Source: Nostoc sp. CHAB 5834 (GTDB lineage Bacteria > Cyanobacteriota > Cyanobacteriia > Cyanobacteriales > Nostocaceae). From it: a stretch of DNA of 23,248 nt. The stretch spans positions 1 to 23,248 of the forward strand of contig JAIVFU010000099.1 of assembly GCA_020829485.1 (NCBI GenBank), in the 5' to 3' direction. This document shows, piece after piece, positions 13,550 to 19,949 of this stretch. The notes beneath the pieces were generated by a model. It worked only from the letters and a program-made list of their open reading frames with translations. It was not told the origin of the DNA and made no database searches. The position numbers and the translations under genes were made by a program. The stretch's first letter is position 1. The number at the start of each line of letters is the position of its first letter.

Positions 13550-16093
13550 ATGAAATTCTCAGACGCTTACACACAATTCCGTACTTCAACTGTTCTGAAG
13601 AAGTCAAAGGAATTCATCAAGCAAGTAAAGGCGCTCTCTTCTTGGGCGGCAGCCCTGTCAGATGAAGAACTCCCAGACGTGGTAGGTCAGCTCTCGCCAC
13701 AAAGTGCTGACAGCCTTTCCAAGTCCTTTGCCCTGACCTTTGAAGCTATTCGCCGTGTCAAGGGGCTATCGCTCCATGATGTTCAGCTGATTGGGGGCTA
13801 TATCTTGGCCAACCGCAAATTGGCAGAGATGAAAACTGGGGAGGGTAAAACACTCACTATTGCCGCGCCGGCGGTGTACCTGGCATTGCACCGTCAGGGA
13901 GTCCACATCGTTACAGCTAATCAATACCTAGCACAGCGTGACGCCGAAGAGCTTCGTGAGGTGTACGCGCTTCTGGGTCTCTCTGTGGACTACACAAGCA
14001 GCGACCAATCACCTGAGCGTAAGAAGGACGCGTACAGCGCAGACATCACTTACGGGGTCGGGAGCGAGTTTGGGTTCGACTATCTGAAAGACAACCTAGC
14101 CCAAACAAGTGAGCAGACACGCCAACGTCCTTTGTTTGCAGCAATCGTAGATGAGGTGGACGCCATCCTCATTGATGAAGCTCGGGTGCCCCTAATTATT
14201 GCCACCAAGGCTAAGGCTGATACCAACACCGTCAAGACAATTGCACGATGCGTGAGCACTCTTGAGCCCGGCACTGACTTCCAGGTTGAAATCAGTAAGG
14301 GCGCCGCCATTCTCACCGAAATTGGTTATGAAAAGGTCGAGAACCAGTTGGTTGAGCTGGGGGTAATCGGCGCCAGGGATGAGCTGTACCTTCCAGCTAA
14401 CCTCGCGTTGGCTCGCAAAATGCACGCGGCAGTGAAAGCACGTTGTTTGTTTCGGAAGAACCGCGACTACGTCGTAGATAAAGGTTTGATTGTCCTGATT
14501 GATACGGGCACTGGCCGAACGATGCCTGGCCGTCGTCTTGAGGACGGCATTCATGAGTCGCTTGAGGCCATGGAAGGCCTGGAAATAGAGCCATCGACAA
14601 TGGTCCAAGCCACGATTACGTATCAAAGCTTTTTTGGCATGTACCCAGTATTGGCAGGTCTGACCGGAACTGCTGCCACGGAAGCAGACGAATTTACGGA
14701 GCTTTATGGCCTCGACACAATCGTTGTGCCAACAAATAAGCCAGTTCAGCGAATTGAAGAAAAAGACGTGCTATTTGTTAGCAAGGCTGAGAAGTTTGCG
14801 CGCCTTGTTACCGAAGCAAAGGCCTACTCAGAAGCGGGCCAGCCGGTGTTGATTGGCTGTGCTACTCCTCGCGATGCCGATGTCCTTAGCTCGATGCTGT
14901 CAAAGAGTGGTCTTGTTCATAACAGTTTGACCGCACGAAATACCGCTGTTGAAGCAAGTCTCATCGCGCAAGCTGGGCTGCCTGGCGCCATCACTGTCGC
15001 TACAAACTTGGCCGGCCGCGGCACGGACATCATTCTCGGTGGACCAGAGCCCCGTCGCAACGAGTACTCGGACGAGGCTACGTACGTTTTAAACAGGGCG
15101 CTGTGGACGGACCGTAAAAACGCTGTCATTTCAAACGGGGGCTTGGTTGTCTTGGGTTCCGAGCGCAGTGGCATTCGTCGTGTTGATAATCAGTTGGCGG
15201 GACGTTCTGGTCGGCAGGGAAACCCCGGTAAGGCCAAATTCTTCCTGAGCCTAGAAGACGACTTGTTGAAGCATTTCGGTGAAAGTAAAGCGCTGAAAAA
15301 GGCACTATCCAGGATAGTGAGCCTGGGGCTCAACGACGGAAAAATGGTGTCTCAACTCATCGAAAAAGCTCAACGGCGTGTCGAGGGAGATGGATTCTCT
15401 TCACGTAAACAGCTGCTACAGACGGACATGATTTTCGGTGAGCACCGAAACGCTATCTATCAGCTTCGTAAGCACCTTCTCGAATCCCCGGAAGAAGGGC
15501 TTCCAGCAATGAAAGGCCTAATAATCGCGGGCGTTGAAAGCTGGTGTACCTCGAATCACGAGCAATTGCTAAACACATCGACTATTTTGGAAGCAAAAAA
15601 GAGTGCTCAAGCGTCATTAGGGGTTGACTTCCCCCTTCTCAAATGGGCCAGCGCATCCGATGATTCAGGGGCGTCCTTGGCCCGCTTGATGACAAAGCAC
15701 ACAGAGGCCCTCTTGGCAACACTGCGGCCTCATGAAGGGTTGAAGAAAAGGGCCATAGATTCGCTCGACAACCTTTGGACAGAACATCTAACCGTACTGG
15801 AAGAGCTCAAATTGAATATGGGTTTGAAAGGTACATCGGGGCTCAACCCACAGCATCAGTTTGGGAAAGAAGCTCACCAGCTCTTCAAGCTGCTTGAACA
15901 GTCTATTCAATACGAACTGTGCCGAGTAGTTTTCCAGGATGAACAGTCCTATGGAAAAGTTGACTCTCTGGCACCACCATCTGCGGGAGTTAAGGTGGCC
16001 GTTGCTCAAGATTCTCGATGGGTACTGCGGAATGACCCTTGCCCATGTGGAGGTGGTTTATTGTTCAAGAAGTGCCACGGAGTGTTGATTTGA
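13550..16093 (+). CDS. secA2: Accessory SecA-type preprotein translocase ATPase
   Basis: 847 aa, nearly the length of housekeeping SecA (about 900). Walker A MKTGEGKT (94-101), DEVDAILIDEARVPLII from 201, the cross-linking domain at about 215-370, AGLTGTAATEADEF, TNLAGRGTDIILGG and RRVDNQLAGRSGRQGNPGKA are all intact, so both halves of the DEAD motor should work. The C-terminus keeps the zinc-binding tail with C831-P-C833 and C842-H843 (NDPCPCGGGLLFKKCHG), which in SecA contacts SecB and lipids. The helical scaffold/wing region is more diverged. SecA drives proteins through SecYEG using ATP. A second copy on an accessory element, linked to a small cytosolic protein, suggests dedicated export of element-encoded envelope proteins. 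I use secA2 loosely; it need not be orthologous to Gram-positive SecA2. Confidence 0.94.
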   Translation: MKFSDAYTQFRTSTVLKKSKEFIKQVKALSSWAAALSDEELPDVVGQLSPQSADSLSKSFALTFEAIRRVKGLSLHDVQLIGGYILANRKLAEMKTGEGKTLTIAAPAVYLALHRQGVHIVTANQYLAQRDAEELREVYALLGLSVDYTSSDQSPERKKDAYSADITYGVGSEFGFDYLKDNLAQTSEQTRQRPLFAAIVDEVDAILIDEARVPLIIATKAKADTNTVKTIARCVSTLEPGTDFQVEISKGAAILTEIGYEKVENQLVELGVIGARDELYLPANLALARKMHAAVKARCLFRKNRDYVVDKGLIVLIDTGTGRTMPGRRLEDGIHESLEAMEGLEIEPSTMVQATITYQSFFGMYPVLAGLTGTAATEADEFTELYGLDTIVVPTNKPVQRIEEKDVLFVSKAEKFARLVTEAKAYSEAGQPVLIGCATPRDADVLSSMLSKSGLVHNSLTARNTAVEASLIAQAGLPGAITVATNLAGRGTDIILGGPEPRRNEYSDEATYVLNRALWTDRKNAVISNGGLVVLGSERSGIRRVDNQLAGRSGRQGNPGKAKFFLSLEDDLLKHFGESKALKKALSRIVSLGLNDGKMVSQLIEKAQRRVEGDGFSSRKQLLQTDMIFGEHRNAIYQLRKHLLESPEEGLPAMKGLIIAGVESWCTSNHEQLLNTSTILEAKKSAQASLGVDFPLLKWASASDDSGASLARLMTKHTEALLATLRPHEGLKKRAIDSLDNLWTEHLTVLEELKLNMGLKGTSGLNPQHQFGKEAHQLFKLLEQSIQYELCRVVFQDEQSYGKVDSLAPPSAGVKVAVAQDSRWVLRNDPCPCGGGLLFKKCHGVLI

Positions 16094-16140
16094 GTAGTTA
16101 GACTGCGTCAAAGAACGGTTAAATTAGCACTTATGATTGG

Positions 16141-16168
16141 AAAAAGCCCAGCACTGCTGGGCTTTAAT
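16141..16168. terminator. Bidirectional terminator between secA-like gene and convergent gene
   Basis: AAAGCCCAG (16143-16151), loop CACTG, CTGGGCTTT (16157-16165). On the minus strand it is followed by TTTTT, on the plus strand by TTTAATC. Confidence 0.82.
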
Positions 16169-16171
16169 CAA

Positions 16172-16540
16172 TCAATTGCTTCGGTAGTCCGCGAGATTGA
16201 AAGTTTCGGGAACATCCATAGCGAGGTCAAGAGCACCTTGGGGACTTTGCGATTGCAAATTGCTAGATGCTTTTGATGTTCTCGGGGATATAGGTTCAGC
16301 TTGAAGAAGTGGCGAAGTTTCATTCGAACTACCTTCATGCTCCATGTTGACAGAAGGTTCCACAAATCGCTTTTTCCTTCTTACCTCACTGTCAATCTTA
16401 TCGTCTGTTTTCTTTTTGTACTGTGGTTTATCGCCAATTTTCTTGTGTTCTTTCTTTGCCTCGGGTGCCCAGCAATTGAGAACAAGGTTAACGATAAAGG
16501 CAACCACGAAGGGAGCCAGCCAGAAGTTAACGTATTCCAT
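16172..16540 (-). CDS. Single-pass membrane protein with charged, disordered tail
   Basis: 122 aa from the ATG at 16540, chosen because GGAG lies 6 bases before it. A longer in-frame start at 16579 would lie upstream of a CTATAC box (16570-16565) that may be the promoter. The protein opens MEYVNFWLAPFVVAFIVNLV, one membrane segment, followed by about 30 very basic residues (EAKKEHKKIGDKPQYKKKTD) and a Ser/Pro-rich low-complexity tail. Not recognised. The basic tail probably stays in the cytoplasm. Its stop is directly at the bidirectional terminator. Confidence 0.62.
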   Translation of the reverse strand: MEYVNFWLAPFVVAFIVNLVLNCWAPEAKKEHKKIGDKPQYKKKTDDKIDSEVRRKKRFVEPSVNMEHEGSSNETSPLLQAEPISPRTSKASSNLQSQSPQGALDLAMDVPETFNLADYRSN

Positions 16541-16664
16541 ATAAACTCCAAATGAATCTTTGATGTATAGACACAACAAGAATAGTCGCTATACGACCCA
16601 CAAATTAGAAGTGCTCAGTTCCGCTGCGGAATTTTAGCATTCAATCTCAACAATTTCCAATCGA

Positions 16665-17030
16665 ATGTTCGAACGCTGTAAATTTTTAGGCTTGATGACC
16701 TCTCATCAGAGTGAGGTCCTAAAAAAACTTTACCAACTCTCAATCGATGCAAGACCTGACCAATATTGGCGAGCCAACCAGATAGGCGCTATGAAGGGTT
16801 CTCATCACCACAAAACCCTATTGAACCTTGTTCAGCGGGGATGGGTTGCGAGAACTTTGGTGAAATTAGAGGGATGTTTGAAACCAGTTTTTATGTACCG
16901 TATTACGGAAGAGGGCATGGAGACTTGGAAAATATTCATGTCTCTCACCTCGATACCCCTTCAAATGGTCTTGGGCCGTGCGTTAGATAAGCGCAGGGCT
17001 AATGTTGCAATGCAGCTGGCACGAATATAG
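16665..17030 (+). CDS. Winged-helix DNA-binding protein (MarR/PadR-like)
   Basis: 121 aa. Residues 16-90 read as a winged helix: a helix with SEVLKKLYQLSI, ANQIGAMKGSHHHKTLLNLV as helix-turn-recognition helix, RGWVART as the next strand, then the wing KPVFMYRITEEGMETW. The C-terminal part (IFMSLTSIPLQMVLGRALDK) is a helix that could dimerise. The second methionine (codon at 16695, MTSHQSEVL) is an equally plausible start; neither has a strong ribosome site. Probably a local transcription factor; its target is unknown. It lies alone between genes on the opposite strand. Confidence 0.7.
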   Translation: MFERCKFLGLMTSHQSEVLKKLYQLSIDARPDQYWRANQIGAMKGSHHHKTLLNLVQRGWVARTLVKLEGCLKPVFMYRITEEGMETWKIFMSLTSIPLQMVLGRALDKRRANVAMQLARI

Positions 17031-17192
17031 CCACTCGGTATTTCGCCTTGACTGCCACAATCGTCGATGCAGCAACAGTTGCCTTGACTCGGACGTCATA
17101 TAGGGGAGCTGGCTGAGACGCTTTGCGAAAGGTTCATGGCAGAGTCGTGTCCACCGCAGTTAACTAGAAAGGGCCGTCTCCCGGACCTCCGG

Positions 17193-18029
17193 TCATACCC
17201 TGCTTAGCAGCTCTTCAGTGGATGAAGTCAGCCGATGGCCAAGCCACTGCTGAATTTCTTCAATACTCTTTCCCTCCTGTCGCAGTCTTGCGGCGCCAGC
17301 CACCCGATATGCCATCACTCCACTTAACCTACCGTCAACGGCTCCGATACTCTCGTCAATTTTTTTAAGCTGACGCCAGAGCGTTGATGGAGTCATGGAC
17401 TTACCCGAGTCGTCAGCAACGAAAAGGACGTCAGATGAACATATTGGTCTAGCTTTGAGCCACTCCTCCAGTGCCAAAACTACGCTTGGCGACAGTAAGA
17501 CTTTCCGGGTCCTCGCTCCTTTGTGTATCACCAGGGCTGTTTTATCCCCAGTAACTAAAAAGTCACTTGTTTTGAGCTTTATCACCTCTTCGCTCCTTAA
17601 CCCTGTTTCGCTGAGAAGAAGAACAATTGTCTCTAGCCGAGTAGCCTTCCAACCTCTTACTGCGGTGTCTTTGGCCACATCAGCTGCCTTAACCATTTTG
17701 AGTCGAGGTTCATCGATTTCATGCTGTGGCCGTTCATCTAAGTCGTACTCCTTGAGTAGCTCTATGTGAGCATCGCCGATTGTTTGGTCGGTATCTGCAA
17801 GAGTGATGGCCACCCACTTGAAGAGACCAAGTGCTTTCTTTGCGGTGGATACGTTGGAGTACTTGGCTAGCGCTTGCCGTAACGCCTCTGAGGACACCGG
17901 CCGCTGGACTAGTCCGTCTGGACTGAGGTTAAGGCATAGCCGTTTCCAAGTGCTTTTGTACACCTGGTAGCTTGAGGCCTTGAATCGTTTGCCTGAGCGG
18001 GTAACAGCTTCATCGAATGCCAGAATCAT
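17193..18029 (-). CDS. Tyrosine-recombinase-like protein lacking the catalytic tyrosine
   Basis: 278 aa. The N-terminal core-binding (SAM-like) domain spans about 1-95 and the catalytic-type domain about 110-278. Box I SETGLRSEEVIKLK holds the first Arg and HKGARTRKVLL holds the beta-hairpin Lys. The HxxR motif reads MAYR (Arg kept, His replaced by Met), LGH is kept, and the usual TT-x-x-Y site reads STEELLSRV then stop, so no Tyr is present. The family normally cuts and rejoins DNA through that Tyr; this member is probably a DNA-binding remnant or regulator. It has its own sigma70-like promoter, bracketed by a perfect 16-bp inverted repeat whose inner arm touches the ATG, which suggests self-control. 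Confidence 0.85.
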   Translation of the reverse strand: MILAFDEAVTRSGKRFKASSYQVYKSTWKRLCLNLSPDGLVQRPVSSEALRQALAKYSNVSTAKKALGLFKWVAITLADTDQTIGDAHIELLKEYDLDERPQHEIDEPRLKMVKAADVAKDTAVRGWKATRLETIVLLLSETGLRSEEVIKLKTSDFLVTGDKTALVIHKGARTRKVLLSPSVVLALEEWLKARPICSSDVLFVADDSGKSMTPSTLWRQLKKIDESIGAVDGRLSGVMAYRVAGAARLRQEGKSIEEIQQWLGHRLTSSTEELLSRV

Positions 18030-18107
18030 AATGCAATTAACGCAAGTTGAGTTTTCATTCTACAAGTTTTCTAAATTTTTGCCAAAAAATATTGCGTTAA
18101 TTGCATT
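18030..18107. repeat. Perfect 16-bp inverted repeat bracketing the recombinase promoter
   Basis: AATGCAATTAACGCAA at 18030-18045 and its exact reverse complement TTGCGTTAATTGCATT at 18092-18107, 46 bases apart, centre to centre 62 bp (about 6 helical turns). The left arm abuts the ATG at 18029. The -10 and -35 boxes lie between the arms. It is a likely operator pair, or the binding arms of a recombination site. Confidence 0.9.
18057..18085 (-). promoter_or_regulatory. Sigma70-type promoter of the recombinase-like gene
   Basis: On the minus strand TTGGCA (18085-18080), 17 bases, TAGAAT (18062-18057). The predicted start near 18050 gives a leader of about 20 bases made mostly of the left repeat arm, with no ribosome site. 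Confidence 0.65.
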
Positions 18108-18205
18108 TTACTAGGGCTAAAACAAAGAGCTACACGCCTGAGGGACGCCTAACCATTAGTGAACTGAAGGGTTAGCTAGACGTTTATGTAACTGGAGAAT
18201 TTTTT

Positions 18206-18817
18206 ATGCAATTGACACTTAGATTTGTGTTGCTTCTTGGTATGCTAGCTTTTGTGCTGCCGATTTCAAACAACGGTAAAAAACAAGAAATAAGCGAACT
18301 GCACACATTCGAGGAAAAATTCTTGGATAGTGCTCTACTCATGCCGGAGCAAGAGGCGGTAGCCTCACACCTCTCATCGAAGTACTCAAAGCCATTTGAC
18401 TTCGTAGCGTCAATAGTCAAAGATGCATATGAAGAAGGCGCGAGATACAACGTACCGCCCCTGTTAATCCTGGCAATAATCGAAAAAGAGTCTTCGTTTC
18501 GACATGATGTTGTGAACTACTATGGCGCAACAGGGCTGATGCAGGTAGTGCCAAGATTTCACATGGACAAGGTATCAAAACTAACAGCAGGTGCCGTGAG
18601 GAATAAATCCGAAGCCGTAGAAAAACTTACAGAACCAACTGTAAATATCAAGGTCGGAACCGCTATCCTTGCTGACTACATCAGAGGCAATAACGGAAAT
18701 ATTAGCGCAGCGCTGGCCCGATATTCAGGAAAGGCTACAAACTACGAACCAAACGTCTCTAAGTTTAAGATAAAACTAGAATCTATCACAAAAAAACATA
18801 AGGAATTACGAACTTAG
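18206..18817 (+). CDS. Lytic transglycosylase (SLT domain), VirB1-like
   Basis: 203 aa. The N-terminal hydrophobic stretch (MQLTLRFVLLLGMLAFVLPI) is a signal peptide or anchor. The SLT domain begins near residue 70: PPLLILAIIEKESSFRHDVV with catalytic Glu95, GATGLMQVVP (107-116), VNIKVGTAILADYI and ARYSGKATNY. Such enzymes cut the glycan backbone between MurNAc and GlcNAc. On conjugative elements they make room for the secretion channel, like VirB1 or phage-type muramidases. GGAG lies 9-10 bases before the ATG. Codon use is more AT-rich (aga, ata, aaa) than the genes to its left, as in the operon to its right. Confidence 0.9.
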   Translation: MQLTLRFVLLLGMLAFVLPISNNGKKQEISELHTFEEKFLDSALLMPEQEAVASHLSSKYSKPFDFVASIVKDAYEEGARYNVPPLLILAIIEKESSFRHDVVNYYGATGLMQVVPRFHMDKVSKLTAGAVRNKSEAVEKLTEPTVNIKVGTAILADYIRGNNGNISAALARYSGKATNYEPNVSKFKIKLESITKKHKELRT

Positions 18818-18865
18818 CGGGACAAGAAGGCGAGCAATAAGATGCAATTTTAATATAATTAATTC

Positions 18866-18896
18866 AAATGGCCACTCTATACAGGGTGGCCATTTT
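18866..18896. terminator. Hairpin terminator between convergent genes
   Basis: AAATGGCCAC (18866-18875) pairs with GTGGCCATTT (18886-18895), followed by T. The apex is CTC-TATACA-GGG, identical to the terminator at 3306 although the lower stems differ. It serves the transglycosylase gene and possibly the opposite operon. Confidence 0.82.
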
Positions 18897-18925
18897 CAAT
18901 TCACGAAAACATACAAAGCTAAATA

Positions 18926-19948
18926 CTAGACGCCCTGCACTTCCAGCTCTCTCGTTAATTGTCCAGCAATCAAGGACATCAAATCTTTAGCAGGCTCGGA
19001 AAAGTCTGACTCAAATAGAAGAAAAGCAATATCTTCGTTCAATATAGCAGCCATATCAGTGCGTTCAGCATCGAGTGAGTTATCTGATTCAAGGAGCGAT
19101 GCAAACTGACCGATTGTTCTTGTGACAGCAGATTTATCCGCGTTATCCTTCTCAATTGCACTAGACACCGCCTCTTCTGGGCTTGCTGCTTCGACTTGCA
19201 ACCCTGTCAAATTGAAAACATCTTGAGCATGGGGAAGCTTGTAAGGAATTAGTTCTGCCACACCTTGGTCAGGAGACCAGGACCAAGCACAGGGAACGTG
19301 ATTTATCAAGTCTACACTCAATGGCTCAATATTTCCCGGATTATGCCACCAAGTAGTCCCCACCCTTACAGATGGCTTGGTGTCATGCATGTGCCCATTA
19401 ACAGCCATATCACAGCCCTGAATCTCCTTAAGAGGAATTGACTTTGGATATGATGACGCAAACGCCATATCGTGATGAGTCATAAGCACACGAATATGAG
19501 CGTCACCTGTCAAGACATCGGGTAGCTGGAAGCCATTTGGACATACATATAGACCAACTGTAACCCCTTCTATGTCGAAGGTTTCAAACAGCCCTGGGGC
19601 TGAGGCAACCCGCAGCACATCGGCATTCTCAAGCAGCTTTAAGGCGTCCGTGTCTTCTAGAACCGTAGTTGCTTTATCGTGGTTCCCATCTAGCGTTATT
19701 GGTTTAGTTGGAAACTTCTTCATAACCCGAATTAGCCGGTTGAGAAGAGTTAAAGAGTTCTCATCGCTGCGGTGGAAGAGGTCCCCAGTAATAAGGGCTT
19801 GTAGCCCATTTTCAACGCAAAAGGATGCACAGGCCTCCAACTTAGCGAGAACGCTGCTTGCGAAATCGTCTTGTCGGCGCCCTACTCTCTTTGAAGAGGC
19901 ATGGGGGTCACCTATAAACAAAAATCCTCTTACCACAAAAGGAGTCAT
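18926..19948 (-). CDS. Mre11/SbcD-like metallophosphoesterase (nuclease)
   Basis: 340 aa from the ATG at 19948, which follows the previous stop by one base (TAATATG). A start 19 codons upstream would overlap the preceding gene needlessly. All five Mre11 phosphoesterase motifs are visible: GDPH (13-16), GDLFHRSDENS (55-65), DGNHDK (87-92), THHD (157-160) and NGHMHDT (184-190). Motif II carries His after GDLF as in Mre11 (GDLFHEN) rather than GDxxD. After about residue 230 comes a diverged cap/Rad50-binding part. In the known complexes this dimeric nuclease trims DNA ends and opens hairpins under control of Rad50/SbcC, here presumably the unusual ATPase encoded just upstream. It is the last gene of a five-gene operon. 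Confidence 0.9.
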   Translation of the reverse strand: MTPFVVRGFLFIGDPHASSKRVGRRQDDFASSVLAKLEACASFCVENGLQALITGDLFHRSDENSLTLLNRLIRVMKKFPTKPITLDGNHDKATTVLEDTDALKLLENADVLRVASAPGLFETFDIEGVTVGLYVCPNGFQLPDVLTGDAHIRVLMTHHDMAFASSYPKSIPLKEIQGCDMAVNGHMHDTKPSVRVGTTWWHNPGNIEPLSVDLINHVPCAWSWSPDQGVAELIPYKLPHAQDVFNLTGLQVEAASPEEAVSSAIEKDNADKSAVTRTIGQFASLLESDNSLDAERTDMAAILNEDIAFLLFESDFSEPAKDLMSLIAGQLTRELEVQGV

Positions 19949-19949
19949 A

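Noticed and set aside
14192..14626. 144-codon minus-strand frame inside the secA-like gene
   Set aside because: The plus strand has conserved SecA motifs throughout, so this is a shadow frame.
16580..16600. GTCGCTATACGACC near-palindrome as an operator
   Set aside because: The core GTCG/CGAC around TATA is short (4-bp arms) and appears once, so it is more likely another CTATAC box.
17045..17089. Direct repeat GCCTTGACT at 17045-17053 and 17081-17089
   Set aside because: Nine bases, two copies. The TTGACT parts have no -10 box at a suitable distance. Too weak to call iterons or an attachment site.
17178..17215. Frameshift that would restore a Tyr to the recombinase-like protein
   Set aside because: The +1 frame holds GYDRR after a TAA, but the Tyr would be several residues beyond the expected place and the sequence that follows is not integrase-like.
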